Shown one piece after another: positions 37,045 to 46,195 of a DNA stretch of 64,000 nt; the stretch's first letter is position 1, and every line of letters starts with the position of its first letter. The stretch lies in contig NZ_NISY01000002.1 in NCBI RefSeq assembly GCF_007595705.1, positions 558,001 through 622,000 on the forward strand. Reading direction: 5' to 3'. Position numbers and translations under genes: made by a program. A model generated the notes under the pieces. It had not been told where the DNA came from, ran no database searches, and saw only the letters and a list, made by a program, of their open reading frames with translations. This DNA comes from Streptomyces sp. SAJ15. Its GTDB lineage: Bacteria > Actinomycetota > Actinomycetes > Streptomycetales > Streptomycetaceae.

Positions 37045-40000
37045 ATGAGTGACCTCACGGGGAAGGTGGCGCTCGTCACCGGTGGGTCGAAGGGGATCGG
37101 GAAGGCGATCGCCCAGGCGCTGGCCGCGCGCGGCGCCCATCTCGTCATCAACTACTTCCACTCGCACGACCAGGCGAAGCGGACCCGGGACGAGCTGGTC
37201 GCCGCCGGCGCCACGGTCGACCTGGCCCGCGCCTCGGTGGCCCGCCAGGAGCAGGTCGACCGGATGTTCGCGGAGCTCGAAGAGCGCCACGGACGGCTGG
37301 ACATCCTGGTGAACAGCGCCGCCAACGGCGCGCTGCTGCCCCTGCGGGAGGTCACGGACGAGGACATCGCCAAGGCCGTCGACACCAACTACAAGGGCGG
37401 ACTGCGGGTCGCCCGCGCGGCGGCCCCGCTCATGGCCCGCCACGGCGGAGGCTCCATCGTCACCGTCTCCGCGCTGGGCGGCTCGCAGTTCGTCATGGCC
37501 AACTACTCGGCGTGCGGCCCCGCCAAGGCCGCCGCCGAGGCGGCGACCCGCTACCTCGCGGTGGAGTTCGCCCCGCTCGGCATCCGCGTCAACACCGCCT
37601 CCGCCGCCATGCTCACCAGCGAGGTCGCCGACAGGTTCCCCCGCGCCCGGGAGATGCAGGAGGTCATCGCCCGCGCCACGCCCTTCGGTCGGCTCGGCAC
37701 CCCCGAGGAGTTCGCGGACGTCGTCGCGTTCCTCGCCTCCGACGAGTCCCGCTGGATCACCGGCCAGGTCGTCCTCGCCGACGGCGGTCTCTCCCTGGGC
37801 GCGGCCCTGCTCTCGCCCCCGCCGGCACCGACCGCGCCGGCGGAGCCGACCGCGACGGTCGAGCCCCGGACGGCGGCCGCGGCCGTCCCCGCCGTGGGGT
37901 CGGCCGTCGACGAGGCGGGCACGGTCGGGGAGCGGGCCGACGAGAAGGGGGCGGCCCCGGTGGTGGCGACCCCGGGCGAGGGCACGCCGCCCGCCGCGGA
38001 CCCGGTCGCGCGCCCCGCCGCCGAGGCGGTCGCGCCCGCCGCCGCGACCCGGCGGCCCGCCGTCGTACGGGAGCGCGAGCCCGACCGGGCCGCGGCCACC
38101 CCCGTCGAGGACGACGCCATCGCCGTCGTCGGCATGGGCCTCACGGTCGCGGGCGCCAACAGCCCCGAGGAGTTCTGGAAGCTGCGCACCACGGGCGACG
38201 AGCTGTTCGTGCCCGTGCCCGCGGACCGCTGGCGGCACGCCAACTTCCACTCCGCGGACACCGCGGACGAGGACAAGGCCTACGCCGAGAACTGCGTGTT
38301 CATCACCGACTTCCAGGCGGCGCCCGGCTCGGTGGAGAGCATGGCGGACGGCGCCGAGGACCACGAGTTCACCACCATGTGGCTGCGGCACAGCCTGGTG
38401 CAGGCGCTGGAGGGGGTGGCCCACCGGGAGACCGACCGCGCCTCCTTCGTGGTCGGCTACACCCCCGACGGCAGCCAGCACCTGGAGGAGGCCGGGGTGC
38501 TGGACAGCGTGGCGCGGATGACGCACGACATCGTGGGCGGGCTACCGCTCGCGGAGGGTGAGCGCGAGGCGCTGCGCGGCGACGTCGACGCGGCGCTGAA
38601 GCGCCGCTACTGGCGGGCGGCGCAGGGCGGGGAGCGGTTCCTGCCGCACCGCGTCGGCGAGCTGGCCATGCAGGGGTTGCTGCCGGCCGACACCGAGCTG
38701 CACATGGTCGACACGGCCTGCTCCTCGTCGCTGTACGCGATCGACATCGCCGCCAAGGGCCTGCTGATGGGCAAGCAGGACATCGCGGTGTGCGGCGGCG
38801 CCTTCGCCCTGGCCCCGCGCGGGACCGTGCTCTTCTCCAAGCTCCAGGGGCTCTCCAAGCGCGGCCGGGTGCACGCGCTGGACGAGGACGCCGACGGCGT
38901 GATCTTCGCCGACGGGGCCGCGCTGGTGGTCCTCAAGCGGCTCAGCCGGGCCGAGGCCGACGGCGACCGGGTGCTGGGCGTGCTGCGCGCCTTCGGCTCC
39001 TCCTCCGACGGCAAGGGCAAGGCGATCTACGCCCCGAACGCCGCCGGCCAGTCGCTCGCCGTGCAGCGGGCGCTGGAGGCCGGCGACGTCGACGGCGGCG
39101 ATGTGCGGTGGGTCAACGCGCACGCCACCGGGACCCCGGCCGGCGACCTGGCGGAGTTCACCACGCTGCGCGAGTACTACGGCACCTCCGGGCCCGCCTC
39201 CGTGACCTCCAACAAGTCGCTGATCGGGCACACCGGTTGGGCCGCCGGCGTGGTCTCCCTGATCGAGAACCTGCTGGGCCTGGAGGAGCACACCATCCCG
39301 GGCCAGTTCCGCTTCAGCGCGCCCCGGGAGGACTTCCGGCTGGCGGAGACCGGGCTGGAGATCACCCCGGAGCACCGGGAGTGGTCCGGGCCGGCCGGCG
39401 AGCCGCGGCTGTCCGCCGTCTCCGGCTTCGGCTTCGGCGGCACCAACGCCCACCTGATCGTCTCCGAGAGCCGGCCCGCCGCCCGCTCCGCCGCCACACC
39501 GGCCCGGGCCGCGGCCGCACCCGCCGCCAAGGTGCCGGACACCGGCCACCGGGTGGCCGTCGTGGGCTGGTCGGCACACCTGCCCGGGCTCGACTCCCGC
39601 GACGACGTGCTCCGCTGGCTCGACGGCGGCGCGCGCCCGCTGGACAGCTTCGGCCGGGACTACCCGGCGCCGCCGTTCAACAAGGTGCGGCTCCCTCCGA
39701 AGACCATCCGGGCGTTGGACCGCTGCCAGCTGATGATCCTGGAGTGCGCGCACCAACTACGCGACCAGATGCCCGACTTCTGGGCCGAGCAGGCCCTGAC
39801 CACCGGCGTCTTCGTCGGCCATATGGGCCCCACCCGCGCGGCGATGCTCTACGCCAACCGCTGCTACCTCGACGACATCGAGGAGGCGCTGGCCGACGTG
39901 GCCTCGGACGCCGTGCCGCGGCTGCTGGACGGGCTGCGCGCCCAGGTGCGGGAGATGATCCCGGCCTCCAACGAGGACTCCTTCCCCGGCCAGATGCCGA

Positions 40001-43000
40001 ACATCATCTCGGCCCGGGTGGCGAACTACTTCGACCTGCACGGCCCCAACATGACGATGGACTCCGGCTTCGCCTCCGCGCTGTCCTCCATCACCTCCGC
40101 CAGCCGCTATCTGCGCACCGGCGAACTGGACTTCGCGCTGGCCGGCGGCATCAACGGCAACAGCCTGCCGGAGTACCGCACGCTGATCGGCGACCTGCTG
40201 CCGCCGGAGGCCGCGGAGCTCGCCGAGGGCGCCTTCCTCTTCGCGCTCACCACCGAGGAGCGCGCCCGCGCCGCCGGGCTGAAGGTGCTGGCCTACGTCG
40301 ACGAGGCGCTGGACCAGGACGCCGGCGAGGACGAGACCCTGCTGTGCGGGGCGCCCGCCCCGGCGACCGCCCGCTACCTCGGCGCGGCCGGCGGACTGGC
40401 CGTGCTGAAGGCGCTGCACGGCCGCCCCGGCACGGTGGCGGTCTCCACCGACGAGAGCGAGAGCGCGGCCGGTGCCCGGCTGCGGCTCACCATCCCCGGC
40501 GAGGAGGGCGACGCGGACGGCCCCGCCGTCGAACGCGCCCCGCTTCCCTCGACCTTCACCACCGGCACCCCGCCGCGCGTCCACCGCCAGGTGCCGGTGC
40601 TCACCGAGCTGCCCGCGCGGGACGTGCGCCCCCGCACCCCGTTCCTGCCGAGCGGCGCGCTGGTCCTCACCGACGCCCCCGAGGCGCTCGCGCGGGTGGC
40701 CCCCGCCGACGCCCGGCTGACGGTGCTCTCCACCGCGCCCCTGGACGCCCCGCGCCCCGGCTGGCACCACCTGCCCGAGGTCACCCCGGAGGCGGTGCGC
40801 GAGGTGCTGGCCGCCGCCGGCCCGGGAGTCACCGCGCTGCGGGTCTTCGGCGACCTCGGCCGCTCCGCGCCGCCCGAGCGGGCGCTGACCACCCCGGCGC
40901 CCCGGCTGACCGCCCTGCACGACGCCGCCTACCTGGTGCTCCAGCAGGCGTACGACGACCTGGGCGACCCCGCCGCCTCCTTCGTGGTGCTGCTGCTCGG
41001 CGCCGCGTCCGGCGACACCCCGCACCCGTACACCGGGCTGTTCTCCGGGCTGCTGAAGACCGCCCGCCTGGAGCGCCCGGAGGCGCTGGGCTACGCGCTG
41101 TTCACCTCCGCCACCGACCCGGCGGCGGCCGTCGCCCGCGTCGAGCGGGAGAGCGCCGCGCACCGCGCCTTCCCGGTCGTCTTCGACCTCGACGGGGTGC
41201 GGAAGGGGTACGTGCTCCGGGACGAGCCCAACGCGCTGGCCGCCGGCGCGACCGCGGTCCTGGACCGGGAGTCGGTCGTGGTGGTCGCCGGCGGCGCGCG
41301 CGGCATCACCGCCGAGGTGGTCAAGGCCGTCGCCGAGCACTTCCGGCCGCGGATCTACGTCCTCGGCAGCAACGCGCTGGACAGCCACCCGGCGGACACC
41401 TTCACCGGCACCGACGAGGAGTTCGCCGCCCGCCGCTCCGGCTTCATCAAGGCGGAGCTGGCCCGGCGCGACGGACGCAGCGTCGCCGACATCAACCGCG
41501 CCTTCGACCGCCTCGTCAACGCCCGCTGGGCGCGCCGCAACCTGACCGAGATGGAGGCGCACAGCGGCCCCGGCCGGGTGACCTACCTCGCCTGCGACAC
41601 GCGTGACCGGGACGCGGTGGACCGCGCCATGGGCCGCGTCCTGGACGAGCAGGGCCGGATCGACCTGCTGGTCAACGCCGCCGGGTTGCAGCGCTCCGGG
41701 CTGATCAAGGACAAGGGCTTCGCGGAGTTCACCGCCATCCGCGACCTGAAGGTGGACTCCTACCTCAACCTCAAGCACGCGCTGCGCGGCCGGCCGCCCC
41801 GGCTGTGGTGCAACTTCGGCTCGCTGCTGGGCTACTTCGGACAGCTGGGGGAGGCCGACTACGCGGCCGCCAACGACTTCCTCGCCAGCGCCGCCACCCA
41901 TGTCTCGGCGACCACCGCCACCGAGGAGTTCACCATCGGCTGGACGCTGTGGGAGGGCGTCGGCATGGGCGCCAACGAACTGACCAAGGCGTACTACGAG
42001 CGCGCCGGCTCCTACAGCAACATGTCGATCGCCGAGGGGATCCAGCACTTCGTCCAGGAGCTGCACGCGCCGCACCGCCGGCCCTCGGTGGTGCACCTGG
42101 GCGAGGCCGAGCGGGCCACGGTGGAGCGCTTCTACCCCGGCTACCTCGCCGGACCGGCCGCCGCGGACCAGGGGTTCTACCTGCGCCGCCCGGTCGAGCG
42201 CAGCGCGACCGCGGTGGTCTACGAGTGCCCCTTCGACCTGGAGACCGACGCCTACCTCGGCCACCACACGGTGCGCGGCGAGGCGACGCTGCCCGGCACC
42301 TTCGTCACCGAGATCGCGGCCGAGGCCGCCCGGGCGCTGGTCCCCGACAAGAAGGTCGTCGGCTTCGAGGACCTGCGCTTCGAACACTTCCTGCGGGTCT
42401 ACCAGGACGTGCCCACCGGGCCCAAGCGGATCCGCGCCGAACTGGCCGAGGCCGTCGGGGACACCACCGTCGTCCAGGTGCGGATCACCGAGGACGTGGT
42501 GGCACCCAGCGGCGTGGTGCTCAAGAAGGACCGGGTGCACTTCCTGGCCAGGGTGCTGCTCGCCGACGCCCTGCCCGCCGCGCCCCGCTGGGAGCCGTGG
42601 GAGGCCGGCGCGGAGACCCCGGTGCCCGACCCGTACCACCAGCCGGGCGCGCCGGTGAAGCTGACCGGCCCCTTCGTCTCCACCACCGACACCCGCGTCC
42701 ACCCGCGCGGCAAGCGGGCCCGCTACGCCCCCGACATCCCGGCCGGCGACCCGGTCTGGTCCCGCTTCACGGTGCCCGCCATCCTGCTGGACGGGCTGGC
42801 GCGGGTGGGCGTGCTGGACCTGGTCGACGGCCGGCTGGTGCCGGTGGCCGCGCCGCTCTCCATCCGCCGCATCGACCTCTACGAGGAGACCAGCGACCAC
42901 GCCCTGGCCACCGGCGGAGACGTCATCGACCTGTACGTCACCCCGCCCGGCTTCGACCTGGCCGCCGACCAGGTGAGCAACCGCTTCGTCGCCGCCCGCG

Positions 43001-43116
43001 AGGACGGCCGGATGCTGCTCCAGATGAAGGACCTCCAGGCGACGCTGATCGGCTACGTCGACGCCGAGACCGGCGCGGCGGTCCCCGTCGACGCGGCCAA
43101 GGAGGCCCGCCGATGA
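37045..43116 (+). CDS. PUFA-like iterative PKS: FabL-type ER, KS, CLF, KR, DH
   Basis: A 2023-residue multidomain synthase. Residues 1-256 are an SDR whose Tyr154-x6-Lys161 spacing matches FabL-type enoyl-ACP reductases, not FabG. After a Pro/Ala linker, the KS (355-805) has Cys559 in DTACSSS, His693 in HATGTPAGD and His729 in NKSLIGH. The CLF-like KS (835-1120) has Phe1009 in place of the cysteine. KR domain: SVVVVAGGARGITAE near 1408 and Tyr1606 in YAAAN. DH hotdog: His1741 in HTVRGEATLP (HxxxGxxxxP), followed by a second non-catalytic hotdog to about 2015. It would condense, reduce and dehydrate the growing chain. ATG 37045; the 3' end overlaps the next gene (ATGA). Confidence 0.9.
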   Translation: MSDLTGKVALVTGGSKGIGKAIAQALAARGAHLVINYFHSHDQAKRTRDELVAAGATVDLARASVARQEQVDRMFAELEERHGRLDILVNSAANGALLPLREVTDEDIAKAVDTNYKGGLRVARAAAPLMARHGGGSIVTVSALGGSQFVMANYSACGPAKAAAEAATRYLAVEFAPLGIRVNTASAAMLTSEVADRFPRAREMQEVIARATPFGRLGTPEEFADVVAFLASDESRWITGQVVLADGGLSLGAALLSPPPAPTAPAEPTATVEPRTAAAAVPAVGSAVDEAGTVGERADEKGAAPVVATPGEGTPPAADPVARPAAEAVAPAAATRRPAVVREREPDRAAATPVEDDAIAVVGMGLTVAGANSPEEFWKLRTTGDELFVPVPADRWRHANFHSADTADEDKAYAENCVFITDFQAAPGSVESMADGAEDHEFTTMWLRHSLVQALEGVAHRETDRASFVVGYTPDGSQHLEEAGVLDSVARMTHDIVGGLPLAEGEREALRGDVDAALKRRYWRAAQGGERFLPHRVGELAMQGLLPADTELHMVDTACSSSLYAIDIAAKGLLMGKQDIAVCGGAFALAPRGTVLFSKLQGLSKRGRVHALDEDADGVIFADGAALVVLKRLSRAEADGDRVLGVLRAFGSSSDGKGKAIYAPNAAGQSLAVQRALEAGDVDGGDVRWVNAHATGTPAGDLAEFTTLREYYGTSGPASVTSNKSLIGHTGWAAGVVSLIENLLGLEEHTIPGQFRFSAPREDFRLAETGLEITPEHREWSGPAGEPRLSAVSGFGFGGTNAHLIVSESRPAARSAATPARAAAAPAAKVPDTGHRVAVVGWSAHLPGLDSRDDVLRWLDGGARPLDSFGRDYPAPPFNKVRLPPKTIRALDRCQLMILECAHQLRDQMPDFWAEQALTTGVFVGHMGPTRAAMLYANRCYLDDIEEALADVASDAVPRLLDGLRAQVREMIPASNEDSFPGQMPNIISARVANYFDLHGPNMTMDSGFASALSSITSASRYLRTGELDFALAGGINGNSLPEYRTLIGDLLPPEAAELAEGAFLFALTTEERARAAGLKVLAYVDEALDQDAGEDETLLCGAPAPATARYLGAAGGLAVLKALHGRPGTVAVSTDESESAAGARLRLTIPGEEGDADGPAVERAPLPSTFTTGTPPRVHRQVPVLTELPARDVRPRTPFLPSGALVLTDAPEALARVAPADARLTVLSTAPLDAPRPGWHHLPEVTPEAVREVLAAAGPGVTALRVFGDLGRSAPPERALTTPAPRLTALHDAAYLVLQQAYDDLGDPAASFVVLLLGAASGDTPHPYTGLFSGLLKTARLERPEALGYALFTSATDPAAAVARVERESAAHRAFPVVFDLDGVRKGYVLRDEPNALAAGATAVLDRESVVVVAGGARGITAEVVKAVAEHFRPRIYVLGSNALDSHPADTFTGTDEEFAARRSGFIKAELARRDGRSVADINRAFDRLVNARWARRNLTEMEAHSGPGRVTYLACDTRDRDAVDRAMGRVLDEQGRIDLLVNAAGLQRSGLIKDKGFAEFTAIRDLKVDSYLNLKHALRGRPPRLWCNFGSLLGYFGQLGEADYAAANDFLASAATHVSATTATEEFTIGWTLWEGVGMGANELTKAYYERAGSYSNMSIAEGIQHFVQELHAPHRRPSVVHLGEAERATVERFYPGYLAGPAAADQGFYLRRPVERSATAVVYECPFDLETDAYLGHHTVRGEATLPGTFVTEIAAEAARALVPDKKVVGFEDLRFEHFLRVYQDVPTGPKRIRAELAEAVGDTTVVQVRITEDVVAPSGVVLKKDRVHFLARVLLADALPAAPRWEPWEAGAETPVPDPYHQPGAPVKLTGPFVSTTDTRVHPRGKRARYAPDIPAGDPVWSRFTVPAILLDGLARVGVLDLVDGRLVPVAAPLSIRRIDLYEETSDHALATGGDVIDLYVTPPGFDLAADQVSNRFVAAREDGRMLLQMKDLQATLIGYVDAETGAAVPVDAAKEARR

Positions 43117-45590
43117 CGCTCACGGACCCGACGCCCCTCGCGGCGCCGCCGGCCCCCGCCCAGGCGCCGGCGGAGGACGCCGCCGTCCAGCCGGTGACCC
43201 GGATGGTGTGGGAGCTCACCGAACTGCCGCCGGCCGTCGACGAGCCCGCCCGGCTGACGGGCCTGCGGGTCCTGCTGCTGGGCGGGGAGCCCGCCGTGGC
43301 CCGGGCCGTCGGCGCGGAGCTGACCCGGCGCGGCGCCCGGGTCCGGCACGGCGCGGCCCACACCGGCCCCGTCGACGCCATCGTCGACCTCACCGTGGGG
43401 CACCGCCTCGCGGCCGGCGGTCGCGAGGCGGTGGGGGCGTGGCGGGCGGCGCTGACCGAGACCGTCACGGCGCTGCGCGGGGTGTACGACGCCTGGGCGG
43501 CCGAGACCGCCGCGGACCGGCTGTTCTACCTCGCCGTCAGCTATCTGGGCGGCGGGATGGGCCGGCACCCCGACGACGACCTGGCGCAGCCGCTCGGCGG
43601 CATCTGGGCGGGCCTGGCGAAGACCCTGCACCGCGAGTTCCCCAACTGCAACGCGCGGGTCGTCGACATCGCCCTGGACGCCGCGGCCGAGCTGCCCGAC
43701 ATCATCGCCGCCGAGCTGGGCCGGGTCGGCCAGATCGAGGTCGGCTACCGCGACGGGCGCCGGCTGACCCTCACCCCCGGCGCCCGGCCGCCCGCCGCGC
43801 CGGCGCTCACCCTCGGGCCCGCCGACACCGTGCTGGTCTCCGGCGGCGGTCGCGGCATCGGCTGGGAGCTGGCGCGCACCCTCGCCGAACGACACGGCGT
43901 ACGGGTCGTGGTGACCGGTCGCGAGCCCTTCCCCACCGGGGACGAGCCGTGGTTCGGCGCCGACGAGGCCGCGCTGAAGGCGTATGAGCGCGGGGTGTGG
44001 GCGAAGCGGCCCCCGGGACGGTCGCCCGCCGAGGTGCGTCGCCGCCTCGGCCGCGAGCGCCGGCTGTGGGAGCTGGCGGCCAACCTCACCTCCGCGCGGC
44101 GAAACGGCCTGCGCATCGACTACGCGCGCTGCGACTTCACCGACCCCGCGCAGGTCCGGGAGCTGGTCCGGCGCGAGGGCGGGGCGCTCACCGGCGTGAT
44201 CCACAACGCCGGCGTGGACACCGCCGCCCGGCTGCCCAAGAAGTCCGACGCGGAGATCCTGCGCACCGTCGAGGTCAAGGTCGACGGCTTCCTGCACCTC
44301 TTCGAGGAGGTGCGGCAGCTCGACCTGAAGTTCTTCTGCGCCGTCGGCTCGCTCACCGGCCGGCTGGGCGGCATGGTCGGCCAGCTGGAGTACGCGGCGG
44401 CCAACGACGGGCTGGCGCGGCTGGGCACCTGGGCCGACCGCCGGGCCGCCTTCCCCGTGATGACGCTGGCCTGGCCCACCTGGGACCGGATCGGCCTCAT
44501 CGCCAACTTCGGCGCCACCCTGCGCTACATGGCGGCCATCGACGTCGCCGACGGACTGGCCCGCTGGGAGGCGGAGTTGCTGGCCGGCACGGCGGGGGAG
44601 GTCACCTTCGTCGGCCCGCTGGGTCGGGCGATCGACCCCGGCCAGGCCATCGGCTACCCGGTGGTGCCCGCGCTGCCCGGCTTCCAGGCCGCCTACCCGC
44701 GGATCTTCCACCTCGGCGAGGTCACCGCCTTCCAGCCGCACGCCCGCCTGGACGCCACCGTCACCTTCGACCGCGACCGGGCGCCGGTGCTCGGCGACTT
44801 CCAGGTCGACGGCGGCGACGCGGTGCCGGTCAGCGTGCTGCTGGAGAACGCGGTGCGCGGCGCCGAATGGCTGGTCCCCGAGGACTACCCGGCACTGCGG
44901 GTCGCCGCCGTCGAGCGGATCGTGGTGCCCCTGGCGCTGCTGCGGCTCGACGGCGGACGGCTCCGGCTCACCCGCACCGCGCGCGGCTTCCACGAGGGCC
45001 GCGACTGGGTCGTGGAGGTGCGCTACCGCCGGGCCGGCGACACCGGCGCGGGGGAGGACGGCGGGGAGGCGACGGAGGCGAGCCTGCGCGTCGTCCACCG
45101 GCGCGACGCCGAGCCGCCCGGCCCGCTGGAGCGTCCCGCGGTCACCCAGAGCACCACGCTGCGCTCCGGCCCGCCGTTCCTGCGCTGGCGGTCCACGGTG
45201 GTGCCGGCCGCCGCGTGGCACACCGGCCCCGACGGCCGGCCGGTCGCCGAGGTGCGGCCGTGCGCCGCCAACGACCTGTGGGCGACCCCGCAGGTGCCGC
45301 ACCCCGCGCTGCCGGTGGCGCCGCTGGAGAACGTGGTGCGGCGCTGCGCCCGGCGCGGGGAGGGGCTCTCGGTCACCGTCGACCCCCTGGTCATCGGGCG
45401 CGTCACGCCGCACGCCGCGGAGCGCGGGCCGTCCCGCGTGGAGGGCGACCCGGCCCTGGGGGTGTGGCGGGTCACCCGCGCGGCCACCGGGGAGCCGGTG
45501 CTCACCGTCTCCGGGCTGCCCGGCCCGCTCGGCGACGATCCCCCCGGCCCGTCCGACGACGCCCCCGCCACCCGGCACGGGCCCCGGTGA
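43113..45590 (+). CDS. PUFA-like PKS subunit: KR plus dehydratase fold lacking the catalytic His
   Basis: An 825-residue partner subunit, translationally coupled to the synthase by ATGA. The first 230 residues form a KR structural subdomain (RVLLLGGEPAVARAV). The catalytic KR (236-470) has TVLVSGGGRGIGWELA and Tyr427 in YAAAN. The C-terminal part is a double hotdog (about 545-800), but the HxxxGxxxxP motif reads F-Q-V-D-G-G-D-A-V-P, so Phe563 replaces the catalytic His and Asp562 precedes it. The dehydratase half is therefore probably structural or altered. This resembles partner KR-DH proteins in secondary-lipid synthases. Confidence 0.85.
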   Translation: MTLTDPTPLAAPPAPAQAPAEDAAVQPVTRMVWELTELPPAVDEPARLTGLRVLLLGGEPAVARAVGAELTRRGARVRHGAAHTGPVDAIVDLTVGHRLAAGGREAVGAWRAALTETVTALRGVYDAWAAETAADRLFYLAVSYLGGGMGRHPDDDLAQPLGGIWAGLAKTLHREFPNCNARVVDIALDAAAELPDIIAAELGRVGQIEVGYRDGRRLTLTPGARPPAAPALTLGPADTVLVSGGGRGIGWELARTLAERHGVRVVVTGREPFPTGDEPWFGADEAALKAYERGVWAKRPPGRSPAEVRRRLGRERRLWELAANLTSARRNGLRIDYARCDFTDPAQVRELVRREGGALTGVIHNAGVDTAARLPKKSDAEILRTVEVKVDGFLHLFEEVRQLDLKFFCAVGSLTGRLGGMVGQLEYAAANDGLARLGTWADRRAAFPVMTLAWPTWDRIGLIANFGATLRYMAAIDVADGLARWEAELLAGTAGEVTFVGPLGRAIDPGQAIGYPVVPALPGFQAAYPRIFHLGEVTAFQPHARLDATVTFDRDRAPVLGDFQVDGGDAVPVSVLLENAVRGAEWLVPEDYPALRVAAVERIVVPLALLRLDGGRLRLTRTARGFHEGRDWVVEVRYRRAGDTGAGEDGGEATEASLRVVHRRDAEPPGPLERPAVTQSTTLRSGPPFLRWRSTVVPAAAWHTGPDGRPVAEVRPCAANDLWATPQVPHPALPVAPLENVVRRCARRGEGLSVTVDPLVIGRVTPHAAERGPSRVEGDPALGVWRVTRAATGEPVLTVSGLPGPLGDDPPGPSDDAPATRHGPR

Positions 45591-45678
45591 CCGCCCCGGC
45601 CGCGCCCGCCCCCACGACCCACCACCCATGACCACCGCTGTCCGCAGCGGCGAGCGACGAACGACGAGAGGGACGAAC

Positions 45679-46122
45679 ATGGCAACCGCCGAGCAGAACA
45701 AGGCGACCCTGGAGCGCTACTACGAGGAGTGCCTCAACAAGGGCAACCTCGACGTCATCTACGAGGGCGCGGGGGACGACCACATCAGCCACGGCACCGC
45801 CCCCAACGGCAAGTCGGGCGTGGAGCACCTCAAGGAGTGGGTGCGGATCCAGCGCGCCTCCTTCCCCGACCTGCACGTCACCGTCGAGGACTGGATCATC
45901 GAGGGCAACAAGGTGGTCAGCCGCTTCACCGCGCGGGGCACCCACACCGGCGAGCCCTACGCCGGCGGCCTCATCCCGGCGCGCGGCCGGAAGCTGGAGA
46001 TCCCCGGCATCGTCATCGACGAGTTCGACGACGAGGGTCTGATCGTGGAGAGCTGGTTCTCCATGGACTCCTACGACCTCGCCCAGCAGCTCGGCGCCTT
46101 CGACCCGCCCGCCGCGTCCTGA
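45679..46122 (+). CDS. SnoaL-like (NTF2-fold) protein
   Basis: A 147-residue cone-shaped protein of the SnoaL/NTF2-like superfamily (ATLERYYEECLNKGNLDVIY, then a core ending in IVIDEFDDEGLIVESWFSMD). In polyketide clusters such proteins act as cyclases, epoxide hydrolases or hydroxylases. Its catalytic residues cannot be assigned. The ATG at 45679 is chosen because a GAGAGGGAC precedes it. It lies between the PKS and the SDR/P450 tailoring genes. Confidence 0.85.
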   Translation: MATAEQNKATLERYYEECLNKGNLDVIYEGAGDDHISHGTAPNGKSGVEHLKEWVRIQRASFPDLHVTVEDWIIEGNKVVSRFTARGTHTGEPYAGGLIPARGRKLEIPGIVIDEFDDEGLIVESWFSMDSYDLAQQLGAFDPPAAS

Positions 46123-46195
46123 ACCGCCCCGGGCCGGTCCCGCCCTCGGGGCCGGCCCGCGCGGCCGCCCACCGACCCGTCACACGAGGACCTCG

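Noticed and set aside
39757..42900. An open antisense frame of over 1000 codons within the PKS gene
   Set aside because: It lies wholly inside the KS/CLF/KR region with Gly/Arg/Val-rich low-complexity translation and no recognised domain.
35442..45590. Possibility that the PKS is an enediyne synthase
   Set aside because: Enediyne synthases are single proteins with KS-AT-ACP-KR-DH and a PPT domain. Here AT-ACP is separate, there is a CLF-like second KS, and no enediyne cassette genes are present.
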